A stretch of 12,165 bases of DNA from an uncultured Clostridia bacterium (GTDB taxonomy: Bacteria; Bacillota; Clostridia; Christensenellales; Borkfalkiaceae), in contig CANREK010000019.1 in NCBI GenBank assembly GCA_947629605.1, positions 1 through 12,165 of the forward strand, in the 5' to 3' direction. The position numbers were made by a program, and so were the translations under genes. Below are positions 1 through 6,193 of this stretch, piece by piece. Under the pieces are notes generated by a model. The model saw nothing but the letters and a program-made list of their open reading frames with translations, had not been told where the DNA came from and ran no database searches. Every line of letters starts with the position of its first letter. Within the stretch, counting starts at the first letter, position 1.

Positions 1-1
1 A

Positions 2-766
2 GCTCTGCGTGAGATGAGCGGCCGCCTCGAAGAGATGCCCGGCGACGAGGGCTATCCCGCCTATCTCGCAAGCCGTCTTGCGGAATTCTACGAGCGGGCG
101 GGCATCGTCAAGCTCCTCGGCAGCGGGGAGAAGGTCGGCTCGGTCACGGCCATCGGCGCCGTCTCTCCTCCCGGGGGAGATCTCTCCGAACCCGTCTCGC
201 AGGCGACGCTGCGCATCGTCAAGGTGTTCTGGGGGCTCTCGGCTTCCCTCGCCTACAAGCGGCACTTCCCCGCCATCGATTGGCTGGTCAGCTATTCGCT
301 CTATGCGGACAAGATGAAGCCGTGGTACGACGAAAACGTCGGCAAGGGCTTCCTCAAATACAGACAATTCGTCATGACGACGCTGCAAGAGGAGGCCGCG
401 CTCGACGAGATCGTGCGCCTCGTCGGCATGGATGCGCTCTCGTCGAAGGATCGCCTCATCATGGAGACGGCAAAGATGATCCGCGAGGACTATCTTCACC
501 AGAACGCGTTCCACGAGGTCGATACCTTCACTTCCATGCACAAACAGCTCTTGATGCTCCTCCTCATCTATGAATTCTACACGCTCTCCATGGAGGCCGT
601 GCAAAACTATGTCGAACTCAACGACATCTTGGCGCTTCCCTTTGTGGAGAAGATCGGCCGCGCAAAGTACATTCCCGAGTCCGAGCTCGGGGAGTTCGAT
701 GCCATCGTCGGCGAAATGAGCGCCCAGATCAAGGCGCTTTCGCAGGGAGGGGAGCAGGATGTATAA
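2..766 (+). CDS. atpA: V/A-type ATP synthase subunit A, C-terminal part (5' end outside window)
   Basis: This is the catalytic, nucleotide-hydrolysing subunit of the V/A-type ATPase head (A3B3), which acts at the inner face of the membrane. The reading frame is open from base 2, so the gene starts upstream. About 254 residues are visible, a little under half of the roughly 590 usual for the family; the Walker A part is missing. The visible start, ALREMSGRLEEMPGDEGYPA, followed by YLASRLAEFYERAG, is the strongly conserved stretch after the nucleotide-binding domain. IDWLVSYSLYADKM and the helical C-terminal region follow as in family members. The stop overlaps the start of subunit B by 8 bases, which suggests translational coupling. 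An internal ATG at 14 is not a true start, because conserved sequence continues upstream of it. The family assignment is secure. Confidence 0.96.
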   Translation, partial: ALREMSGRLEEMPGDEGYPAYLASRLAEFYERAGIVKLLGSGEKVGSVTAIGAVSPPGGDLSEPVSQATLRIVKVFWGLSASLAYKRHFPAIDWLVSYSLYADKMKPWYDENVGKGFLKYRQFVMTTLQEEAALDEIVRLVGMDALSSKDRLIMETAKMIREDYLHQNAFHEVDTFTSMHKQLLMLLLIYEFYTLSMEAVQNYVELNDILALPFVEKIGRAKYIPESELGEFDAIVGEMSAQIKALSQGGEQDV

Positions 767-2126
767 GGAATATAAGACGATACGTGAAGTCGTCGGCCCC
801 TTGATGCTCGTCGAGGGCGTCGAGGGCGTCAAATACAATGAACTTGTCGATATCCTCTGCGAAAACGGCGTGCGCCGCGGCAAGGTGCTCGAAGTCAACC
901 GCGACAAGGCGGTCGTTCAACTCTTTGAAAATTCGCAGGGATTGCAGATCTCCAAATCCAAGGCCCGCTTTTTGGGTCATGCGCAGGAGCTTGCGGTCTC
1001 CAAGGATATGCTCGGCCGCGTCTTTGACGGCATGGGGAATCCCCGTGACGGCGGCGCTCCCGTCATTCCAGAGATGATGCTCGACATCAACGGCGAACCC
1101 ATCAATCCCGCCGCCCGCGACTATCCCAACGAATTCATTCAGACGGGCGTCTCGGCCATCGACGGGCTCAATACCCTCGTCAGAGGTCAAAAATTGCCCG
1201 TGTTCTCGATGAGCGGTCTGCCGCACGCCGAACTCGCCGCGCAGATCGCGCGTCAGGCCAAGGTGAGGGGGAGCGACAGCAATTTCGCCGTCGTGTTCGC
1301 CGCCATCGGCATCACGTTCGAAGAGGCGCAGTACTTTGTGGACGATTTCAAGCGCACGGGCGCGATCGAGAGGACGGTGCTCTTTACCAATCTCGCCAAC
1401 GATCCCGCCGTCGAGCGTATCGCGACCCCCCGCATCGCACTCACCTGTGCCGAGTATTTGGCCTTCCAATGCGACATGCATGTGCTCGTCATCATGACGG
1501 ACATCACCAACTATGCGGAAGCGTTGCGTGAAGTCTCCGCCGCCCGCCGTGAGATCCCCGGCCGCCGCGGCTATCCCGGGTACCTCTACACCGACCTCGC
1601 AACGCTCTACGAGAGGGCGGGCCGCATCCGCGGTTGCAAGGGCTCCATCACGCAGATCCCCATTCTGACGATGCCCGAGGACGACAAGACGCACCCCATT
1701 CCCGACCTTACGGGCTATATCACCGAGGGACAGATCATTCTCTCCCGCGACCTCTATAAGAAGGGGTTGAATCCGCCCATCGACGTGCTTCCGTCGCTGT
1801 CCCGTCTCAAAGACAAGGGTATCGGCAGGGAAAAGACGCGCGAGGACCACGCCGACACGATGAACCAGCTCTTTGCGGCGTATGCCCGCGGCAAAGAGAG
1901 CAAGGAACTCTCGGCAATACTCGGCGAAGCGGCGCTCTCCGACGTCGACAAGCTCTATGCAAAGTTCGCCGACGCCTTTGAGAAGGAGTATATCAACCAA
2001 GGCTTCGAGACGGACAGGACCATCGAGGAGACCCTTGACCTCGGCTGGAAACTCTTGAAGATCCTCCCGAAGTCCGAACTCAAACGTATTCGCGAAGAGT
2101 ATATTGAAAAATATATGAAAGAATAG
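759..2126 (+). CDS. atpB: V/A-type ATP synthase subunit B
   Basis: This is the non-catalytic (regulatory) nucleotide-binding subunit that alternates with subunit A in the A3B3 head. It has 455 residues, normal for the family. Family landmarks are the N-terminal beta-barrel start (YKEYKTIREVVGPLMLVEG), GVSAIDGLNTLVRGQKLPVF at residues 130-149 and SGLPH at 152-156. SGLPH stands where catalytic subunits carry the Walker A loop, which marks this as B and not A. PDLTGYITEGQI lies at about 315-326 and the ATP-synthase signature DVLPSLSRL at 342-350. The start is set by a purine-rich ribosome site at about 744-752 and by the 8-base overlap with subunit A. Immediately after its stop codon begins a palindromic repeat element (2129-2232) that separates it from subunit D. 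A long antisense frame across the gene is a codon-composition shadow. Confidence 0.98.
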   Translation: MYKEYKTIREVVGPLMLVEGVEGVKYNELVDILCENGVRRGKVLEVNRDKAVVQLFENSQGLQISKSKARFLGHAQELAVSKDMLGRVFDGMGNPRDGGAPVIPEMMLDINGEPINPAARDYPNEFIQTGVSAIDGLNTLVRGQKLPVFSMSGLPHAELAAQIARQAKVRGSDSNFAVVFAAIGITFEEAQYFVDDFKRTGAIERTVLFTNLANDPAVERIATPRIALTCAEYLAFQCDMHVLVIMTDITNYAEALREVSAARREIPGRRGYPGYLYTDLATLYERAGRIRGCKGSITQIPILTMPEDDKTHPIPDLTGYITEGQIILSRDLYKKGLNPPIDVLPSLSRLKDKGIGREKTREDHADTMNQLFAAYARGKESKELSAILGEAALSDVDKLYAKFADAFEKEYINQGFETDRTIEETLDLGWKLLKILPKSELKRIREEYIEKYMKE

Positions 2127-2128
2127 TT

Positions 2129-2232
2129 TCGAACATTTCTTTGCTTGCCGCGCGGCAAGACGGAAGCCGATCCGCGCGTCATCCTGAGCGTAGTCGAAGG
2201 ATCTCGCGCGGCTTCGTAAAGAAACTGTTCGA
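2129..2232. repeat. Palindromic repeat element with terminal inverted repeats, between atpB and atpD (hairpin copy A)
   Basis: The element begins 3 bases after the atpB stop. Its ends are imperfect inverted repeats, TCGAACATTTCTTT (2129-2142) and AAAGAAACTGTTCGA (2218-2232), which match except for one extra base. Inside are a perfect 16-bp palindrome CTTGCCGCGCGGCAAG (2144-2159) and a nested hairpin. In that hairpin GAAGC (2163-2167) can pair with GCTTC (2211-2215), CCGCGCG (2172-2178) pairs with CGCGCGG (2205-2211), and ATCCT (2181-2185) pairs with AGGAT (2198-2202). Base 2211 can belong to only one of the two overlapping outer stems. The core belongs to the same hairpin family as the copies at 6192-6644. 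There is no T-run, so it does not look like a classical terminator, and I see no coding capacity or clear target-site duplication. It resembles a MITE- or REP-like element. Confidence 0.75.
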
Positions 2233-2293
2233 GCGAACGTGCTTTGTTCATCAATCGGGTTGGTCTTGGAAGCGTTATATGCAAGAACATTAA

Positions 2294-2407
2294 GGTTCCC
2301 GTAGGGTACCGAATAGGGTGCGCTTAGGCAGGGAGACCCTGCCACGCGCAGTAATTTGGAATGAACCACCACCCATTGCCTGCTCCCTTTGAAGGGGGCG
2401 GCTCAGC
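2294..2407. other. Second structured, probably repeat-derived stretch upstream of atpD
   Basis: Several stems can be read directly. GGTTCCC (2294-2300) faces GGGTACC (2304-2310) with one T-T mismatch. TGCGC (2319-2323) pairs with GCGCA (2346-2350), enclosing GGCAGGG (2327-2333) paired with CCCTGCC (2337-2343). GGTTC (2294-2298) could instead pair with GAACC (2363-2367). A further hairpin, CTCCCTT with AAGGGGG (one G-T wobble), lies at about 2383-2398. No gene is visible here. The style matches the GC-rich palindrome at 6405-6477, so I read it as intergenic repeat debris instead of a specific riboswitch. It leaves atpD without an obvious ribosome site of its own. Confidence 0.5.
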
Positions 2408-2455
2408 ATGAGCGCGATATATTCAACGAACTATCCTCCCCACAAAAAAACGACT

Positions 2456-3079
2456 ATGGCAAGACTGAATGTAAATCCAACGCGAATGGAGCTCAAAAAG
2501 CTCAAAGCACGCCTTTCGACGGCGACCCGCGGGCATAAACTGCTCAAAGACAAGTCCGACGAGATGGTGCGACGCTTTACCGTGCTTCTGAAAGAGGACA
2601 AACGTCTCCGCGGCGAGGTCGAAGAGGGGCTTTCGGGCGCCTTGAAACAGTTCGCCGTCGCGGGCGCCGTCACGCCTTCCTATGTGCAGGAGACGGCATT
2701 TGCCATGCCGACCGTCGCCCTCGAAACGGAGTGCCAAACGGAGAGCATCATGGGGGTGGATGTCCCCAAGATCCGTCTCCTTGCAAGCGATTCCGCCGCA
2801 CGGCTGCCGTATGCCTATTCGGAGATCACGAGCGAGGCCGACGGCTCCGTCGAGATGGTCTCCTCGCTGCTTCCCAAGCTCATCCGCCTCGCCGAGGTCG
2901 AAAAGGCTGTCAGACTTCTCGCCGACGAGATCGAGCGCAACAAGCGCCGCGTCAACGCCCTCGAATACGTCATGATCCCGCAGCTCGAAGAGACGATCAA
3001 GTATATCCGCGACAAGCTCGACGAGAACGAACGCGCCTCGATCGTGCGCCTCATGAAAGTCAAATCCGTAAAAATGTGA
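2456..3079 (+). CDS. atpD: V/A-type ATP synthase subunit D
   Basis: This is the central-stalk (rotor shaft) subunit that couples rotation in the membrane ring to the A3B3 head, present at one copy per complex. From the chosen ATG it has 207 residues, a normal length. The N-terminus MARLNVNPTRMEL and the following coiled-coil helix (KKLKARLSTATRGHKLLKDK) are characteristic. The C-terminal helix RVNALEYVMIPQLEETIKYI, ending in an ERASIVRLMKVKSVKM-type tail, is also typical. An in-frame ATG at 2408 would add 16 residues (MSAIYSTNYPPHKKTT) that look unrelated to the family and arise from repeat sequence. That ATG has a weak AAGGGGG upstream, whereas 2456 has no clear ribosome site. The homology-based start is therefore preferred, but the real initiation site is uncertain. 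A terminator follows the stop. Confidence 0.93.
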   Translation: MARLNVNPTRMELKKLKARLSTATRGHKLLKDKSDEMVRRFTVLLKEDKRLRGEVEEGLSGALKQFAVAGAVTPSYVQETAFAMPTVALETECQTESIMGVDVPKIRLLASDSAARLPYAYSEITSEADGSVEMVSSLLPKLIRLAEVEKAVRLLADEIERNKRRVNALEYVMIPQLEETIKYIRDKLDENERASIVRLMKVKSVKM

Positions 3080-3083
3080 AAAA

Positions 3084-3109
3084 TTCCGCCGACAGGGGCG
3101 GAGTTTTTT
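3084..3109 (+). terminator. Rho-independent terminator of the ATP synthase operon
   Basis: TCCGCC (3085-3090) pairs with GGCGGA (3097-3102) around a 6-base loop, followed directly by a G and six T residues. It begins a few bases after the atpD stop codon. Confidence 0.88.
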
Positions 3110-3151
3110 GACTTTTTCAAAAAGTTTAAGCAAAAGAAACACGTTAAGATA

Positions 3152-3180
3152 TTGACTTTATTTATTGAATATGATAAAAT
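3152..3180 (+). promoter_or_regulatory. Sigma-A type promoter for the membrane protein gene at 3221
   Basis: TTGACT (3152-3157), a 17-base spacer and TAAAAT (3175-3180) lie in an AT-rich stretch after the ATP synthase terminator. Transcription would start near 3187, leaving a leader of about 35 bases to the ATG at 3221. Confidence 0.72.
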
Positions 3181-3220
3181 AACCATGTATTTGGATTTTT
3201 ACACGATTTCGGAGGAATCT

Positions 3221-3796
3221 ATGCAAAGCAAATCAAAGATCAAAGGGCTATGGATTATCCTTTTTGCGGTGGTCTTTGCGCTTGGGGCAATTTTTCTCGG
3301 TGCAAGCAGGGCTCAGACGGCGAATGCCGCCGAAGAGACTGCGGCCGTGGAAACTTTGGCGACCGAGCATACCGTCGATCCGCCCGCAGAGGAGAACAAC
3401 GGCTATGCCGTGTTCTATTTTATCATGGACGGCATCACGGCCACCTCGCTCATGGGTATTGCCGTCTCCGAAGGATGGGAAATGGCGCTTTGGCTCTCCT
3501 TTGTCTATTGGATCCTCGCGGTCGTTGCGAGCATCATCATGGTGCTCGTCACCAAGTCTTTCCTCGGGAAGGATGAGGAAAAACCCTATAACTATGCCGC
3601 GCTCCTCGGGTTCATTTGGTCGCTCTTCCTGCCCGTGCTCGGATTCGTGCTCTCCGTCTACGGAAAGCGGCTCTCCGCGACGCACGATGGGGGAAAGGTG
3701 TTCTACATCGGCGGCGTCATCATCGGCGGCATCTTCATGGTGCTCTCGGTGCTGCTTGCGCTCTTCCATGCGGGCGCCCCGTTCCTTCCGTTCTGA
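3221..3796 (+). CDS. Putative membrane protein with N-terminal signal sequence, unknown function
   Basis: I do not recognise this 191-residue protein. Residues 1-37 look like a signal peptide: lysines at 4, 6 and 8, a hydrophobic core at 10-27, and an AQTANAAEE region that could be cleaved. A short acidic, Ala/Thr-rich linker (38-60) follows. Further hydrophobic segments lie at about 62-83, 88-111, 124-147 and 160-183, so it is probably a four-helix membrane protein. The third segment (AALLGFIWSLFLPVLGFVLS) vaguely recalls small DUF4190-like membrane domains, but I would not assign it. The start at 3221 is fixed by GGAGGA at 3211-3216; an in-frame ATG at 3152 lies inside the -35 box and is rejected. 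It has its own promoter and terminator, so it is monocistronic and separate from the ATP synthase operon. Confidence 0.85.
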   Translation: MQSKSKIKGLWIILFAVVFALGAIFLGASRAQTANAAEETAAVETLATEHTVDPPAEENNGYAVFYFIMDGITATSLMGIAVSEGWEMALWLSFVYWILAVVASIIMVLVTKSFLGKDEEKPYNYAALLGFIWSLFLPVLGFVLSVYGKRLSATHDGGKVFYIGGVIIGGIFMVLSVLLALFHAGAPFLPF

Positions 3797-3814
3797 AAAA
3801 CAAGGCAAAATATT

Positions 3815-3845
3815 GGGTCGGAGCATGTTCTCCGACCCTTTTCTT
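3815..3845 (+). terminator. Rho-independent terminator of the membrane protein gene
   Basis: GGGTCGGAG (3815-3823) pairs perfectly with CTCCGACCC (3830-3838) around a 6-base loop, followed by TTTTCTT. It sits 18 bases after the stop codon. Confidence 0.9.
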
Positions 3846-3851
3846 ATGTTG

Positions 3852-3876
3852 AAAAAACCGCCGCGGAGCGCGGCGG
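3852..3876 (-). terminator. Rho-independent terminator of the minus-strand TSCPD gene
   Basis: On the minus strand CCGCCGCG pairs with CGCGGCGG (plus 3858-3865 and 3869-3876) around a 3-base loop, then comes a run of six T (plus 3852-3857). It lies 5 bases beyond the stop at 3882 and sits back to back with the opposing terminator at 3815-3845. Confidence 0.9.
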
Positions 3877-3881
3877 CAACG

Positions 3882-4136
3882 TTAATCCGTTGTTTGGGTG
3901 AGGTAGGGCTTGACGGCCTCTGCCAGCTGGTCGGGGCAGGAGGTGTTCTGCTTACACTTGATGCCTTTGAGGAGGGGATAGATCTCATCGGGTGTCTTGC
4001 CCTCGACAAGACGGGCAATGCCCTGCAAGTTTCCGCTGCATCCGCCGATGAATTTTACGTTGTGGATCTTGTGCTCCGCATCGATGTCGAATATGATCTG
4101 TTTTGAGCATGTCCCTTTGGTCGAATATGTTACCAT
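3882..4136 (-). CDS. TSCPD domain protein (TIGR03905-like)
   Basis: This is a small protein of 84 residues carrying the motif that names the family, TSCPD at residues 65-69. GGCSGNLQGI lies at 31-40 and other cysteines at 10 and 61. The four cysteines (10, 33, 61, 67) could bind a metal or form redox pairs, but that is inference. Related domains occur at the C-terminus of some class II ribonucleotide reductases (NrdJ); the role of the free-standing form is not established. The start is supported by AGGAGGA (plus 4141-4147) four bases before the ATG. It follows the DUF4364 gene by 22 bases, so the two are probably co-transcribed, and it ends at a strong terminator. Family call is firm, function unknown. 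Confidence 0.93.
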   Translation of the reverse strand: MVTYSTKGTCSKQIIFDIDAEHKIHNVKFIGGCSGNLQGIARLVEGKTPDEIYPLLKGIKCKQNTSCPDQLAEAVKPYLTQTTD

Positions 4137-4158
4137 GATTTCCTCCTGTCAATGTGTT

Positions 4159-4683
4159 TTAGTCAACAAGCGTCTCGTAGACGGCCGTGTAGAGGTCCTG
4201 CGCCTTGTCCTCCCATTTCTTATAGATATTGTTCGCCGTCTTTTTGTCGGGAACGACGAATTTGAGTTCGAGCATGGGCTGGATGGGGGCGATGATTTTG
4301 AGATAGACCGTGTAGGTGCCATCTTTGTTCTGGAAATAGTCGGCGCGGCAGTCCTGTTTGGTGCGGAAACGCGTGCTGTTGTTCTTGATGAATTTTGAGA
4401 TCTCCTCGCGGGAACTGCGGGGGATGTTGATGTAGAAATTGGCGAGCGTCTCTCTTCCCTCGGGCGTGATCATGTAGAGAGGTTCATCCACGCCGGGGAT
4501 CTGACAGAGGAATCCGTCGGAGATGAGACGTTCGAGAAGCACCATGCAGTCCATATAATTGAGCCAATCGTTGGACGACGTGCACATATCGAGGAGGGTC
4601 CGCTCCGATAGGGGACTCTCCATTTTGTCAAAGACGAAAAGGAGTATTAACTTGTTGATCGGGGTTTCGCCTTTTACCTGCAT
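4159..4683 (-). CDS. DUF4364 family protein (winged-helix, putative regulator)
   Basis: From the ATG at 4683 this is a 174-residue protein. Residues 8-82 read as a winged helix-turn-helix: NKLILLFVFDKMESPLSERT, then NYMDCMVLLERLISDGFL, then a wing (EPLYMITPEGRETL). A C-terminal alpha/beta half follows. This matches the DUF4364 pattern found in Clostridia, likely a DNA-binding regulator, although no target is known. A GTG 24 bases further upstream (4707) is in frame and would give 182 residues. I prefer the ATG because AGAGGA lies five bases in front of it and the family normally begins close to the NKLILL helix. It sits between the HPr-like and TSCPD genes, in the same direction as both, with a hairpin (4711-4742) in its leader. 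Confidence 0.9.
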   Translation of the reverse strand: MQVKGETPINKLILLFVFDKMESPLSERTLLDMCTSSNDWLNYMDCMVLLERLISDGFLCQIPGVDEPLYMITPEGRETLANFYINIPRSSREEISKFIKNNSTRFRTKQDCRADYFQNKDGTYTVYLKIIAPIQPMLELKFVVPDKKTANNIYKKWEDKAQDLYTAVYETLVD

Positions 4684-4710
4684 GATCTTCCTCTGTGTTT
4701 GAGACACAAA

Positions 4711-4742
4711 TAAGCCGCTCCTTGATTTACCAAAGCGGCTTA
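4711..4742 (-). terminator. Hairpin between the HPr-like and DUF4364 genes; weak terminator or attenuator
   Basis: TAAGCCGCT (4711-4719) pairs perfectly over 9 bases with AGCGGCTTA (4734-4742) around a 14-base loop. On the minus strand it is followed only by TTTGTGTC, without a full U-run, so termination is probably partial. It may lower expression of DUF4364 and TSCPD relative to the HPr-like gene. Confidence 0.55.
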
Positions 4743-4761
4743 CAATGCAATTTGTGAAAGT

Positions 4762-4989
4762 TTACGCTTCGAACTTCTTTAACTTTGCGAGCAGATCGTC
4801 GCAATCGTCGCTGTGGATCTCGACGGTGAGGGGCTTTGATGTATCGAGGCTGAACAGCCCGAGAATGGACTTTGCATCTACGACGTAGTATCCGCTCTTG
4901 ATGACGATCTCATAGTCGCAGCTTTGCGTGATGTTGACAAATTCCTTGACACTCGACGACTTTTCGAGCGAGACCTGAATGGACTTCAT
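4762..4989 (-). CDS. HPr-like protein lacking the catalytic histidine
   Basis: This 75-residue protein has the size and overall layout of the PTS phosphocarrier HPr. The region around the regulatory serine is recognisable (VDAKSILGLFSLD, residues 37-49, Ser41 aligning with HPr Ser46). Where HPr carries its phosphorylated His15 (GLHARPA) this protein has EKSSSVKEF, and its only histidine is His59 near the C-terminus. It therefore cannot act as an ordinary phosphocarrier; a regulatory or binding role is inference. The start at 4989 is supported by GGGAGGAA a few bases upstream, so the ATG at 5013 is rejected. A good promoter lies just upstream and the gene is divergent from the Nudix gene. Confidence 0.85.
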   Translation of the reverse strand: MKSIQVSLEKSSSVKEFVNITQSCDYEIVIKSGYYVVDAKSILGLFSLDTSKPLTVEIHSDDCDDLLAKLKKFEA

Positions 4990-5024
4990 AATGATTCCTC
5001 CCTTATGGACCATAATTTTTCTCC

Positions 5025-5053
5025 ATTATACATAAAATTGCCGATAAAATCAA
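5025..5053 (-). promoter_or_regulatory. Sigma-A type promoter for the HPr-like gene
   Basis: Read on the minus strand: TTGATT (plus 5048-5053), 17-base spacer, perfect TATAAT (plus 5025-5030). This predicts a short leader of about 30 bases before the ATG at 4989. Confidence 0.82.
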
Positions 5054-5071
5054 GATATTTCCGAAAAAAAC

Positions 5072-5100
5072 TTTAATATTTTTTTCTTATGTGCTATAAT
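5072..5100 (+). promoter_or_regulatory. Extended -10 promoter for the Nudix fusion gene
   Basis: There is a perfect TATAAT at 5095-5100 preceded by TG at 5092-5093 (extended -10). The -35 at the 17-base position is poor (TTTAAT, 5072-5077). It is divergent from the HPr-like promoter, and the two -35 boxes are about 20 bases apart. Confidence 0.72.
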
Positions 5101-5140
5101 AGGGGAAAAGAGCGGCCGAACTGCGCCGCGGAGGGGAACT

Positions 5141-6142
5141 ATGGAAGAGAAATTCGAAAAGATCCGCCGCTTTCTCGACGCCTGCGACGGGCTCGTTGCG
5201 GGAACGTACCGTGAGGCGGAAGTCGGGATCTCGCAGGTCCTCAGATGTCTTTCGGAGAGCGAGGACTTAAAGGGCCTTTTCAACGCCGTGACCGAGCAAT
5301 TCAACTATCCCGAATCCCGCAGTCTGTATTTAAGGGAGCTTCCCAACGGAAGGGGCGCGGCCTATCTCCCTTCCCGCCAGAGCGATGCGATCGCCTTTGT
5401 CTTTTGTCTGCTTGTCGAGGTCGATGCGGGCGTCGTCAGCCTCGGCGACCTTCTTCTGCACTATTTCTATGTGGATGGGAGCTACACGGCAAGTTATGAA
5501 CTCTTTGCGGACAGATTCCTCCGCCCCTTCCGCGACATCGTGAGGGGAGCGTTCCCCGCCGCCGCGGCCGCCTATTCCTACCGCGTGCCCGAGGCGCCGC
5601 ACGCACCCGATTCTCTCAGAGAGGAAACGGCGCAGAAAAATGTCGTCTTTGAGGGAAAACTCATCACCGTTCGCTGTGACGACGCCGTTCTGCCCAACGG
5701 AAAGCCGTGCAAACGGGAGATCGTGGAGCACCCGGGCGGCGCTTCCGTGCTCTGCGTGACGGAGGGGAAGGCCGTGCTCGTCAAACAGTTCCGCTATGCC
5801 TACGGCGAGGAACTCTACGAGATCCCCGCGGGCAAACTCGAACCGGGGGAGGACCCCATGGCCGCCGCAAAGCGGGAACTCGAAGAAGAAGCGGGGCTCA
5901 TCGCCGACGGGTTGACCCTTCTCACCGTGCTCTATCCGTCTCCCGGGTACACCAACGAAAAGATCTACATCTACGAGGCGACGAGCGTGAGGAGAGGGGA
6001 GAGACATCCCGACAGCGACGAATTTTTGAATGTGGAATACATTCCCTTCGGCGAAGCGTGCAACATGGTCGCCCGCGGCGAGATCAAGGACGCCAAGACC
6101 GTCGCCGCTCTCCTTTACTACCGCGCCAAACGCTCGTCGTGA
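5141..6142 (+). CDS. Nudix hydrolase (ADP-ribose pyrophosphatase type) fused to an N-terminal domain of unknown function
   Basis: The protein has 333 residues. The C-terminal part (about 165-330) is a Nudix domain of the ADP-ribose pyrophosphatase type. The complete Nudix box, G-x5-E-x7-REUxEExGU, lies at 231-253 (G231, E237, R245, E246, E249, E250, G252). It is preceded by VLVKQFRYAYGEELYEIPAG and followed by YPSPGYTNEKIYIY, both typical of the ADPR group. Such enzymes cleave ADP-ribose to AMP and ribose 5-phosphate. ADPR Nudix enzymes are usually about 170-210 residues, so residues 1-150 are extra. That part is helical-looking and acidic, includes DAIAFVFCLLVEVDAG and a SYELFADRFLRPFRDIV segment, and ends in an alanine-rich linker (about 136-144). 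I cannot name the domain. GGAGGGGA lies just before the ATG, with its own promoter upstream. Confidence 0.92.
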   Translation: MEEKFEKIRRFLDACDGLVAGTYREAEVGISQVLRCLSESEDLKGLFNAVTEQFNYPESRSLYLRELPNGRGAAYLPSRQSDAIAFVFCLLVEVDAGVVSLGDLLLHYFYVDGSYTASYELFADRFLRPFRDIVRGAFPAAAAAYSYRVPEAPHAPDSLREETAQKNVVFEGKLITVRCDDAVLPNGKPCKREIVEHPGGASVLCVTEGKAVLVKQFRYAYGEELYEIPAGKLEPGEDPMAAAKRELEEEAGLIADGLTLLTVLYPSPGYTNEKIYIYEATSVRRGERHPDSDEFLNVEYIPFGEACNMVARGEIKDAKTVAALLYYRAKRSS

Positions 6143-6170
6143 GCAACAGGGTTCCATGTGACAGAACAGC

Positions 6171-6193
6171 GCGGCGGGGCATAACCCCGCCGC
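6171..6193. repeat. Perfect 9-bp GC-rich hairpin after the Nudix gene
   Basis: GCGGCGGGG (6171-6179) and CCCCGCCGC (6185-6193) enclose CATAA. It is not followed by a T-run, so as a terminator it would be weak. It abuts the first copy of the hairpin repeat family and may be part of the repeat unit or a relic terminator. Confidence 0.6.

Noticed and set aside
2294..2367. Possible tRNA or known riboswitch in the B-D gap
   Set aside because: The stems do not form a cloverleaf, there is no T-loop GTTCGAATC-type sequence at the right place, and no riboswitch consensus is recognisable.
729..2372. Open frame of 547 codons on the minus strand across atpB
   Set aside because: It is antisense to a highly conserved gene, its codons mirror the GC-rich third positions of atpB, and it shows no recognisable domain or ribosome site.
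3152..3220. Earlier ATG-type start for the membrane protein
   Set aside because: It lies within the promoter, and the ATG at 3221 has a strong GGAGGA and begins a good signal sequence.
3248..4106. Long overlapping frames on both strands across the membrane protein and TSCPD genes
   Set aside because: They run through two back-to-back terminators, have low-complexity Arg/Ser-rich or His/Glu-rich translations, and conflict with genes that have good ribosome sites.
4684..4707. GTG start for the DUF4364 gene, 8 codons upstream
   Set aside because: The ATG at 4683 has a well-placed AGAGGA, which lies inside the extension itself, and the added residues do not look conserved.
5330..6157. 275-codon antisense frame across the Nudix gene
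   Set aside because: The plus-strand frame holds a complete Nudix box with promoter and ribosome site; the antisense frame is a composition shadow.
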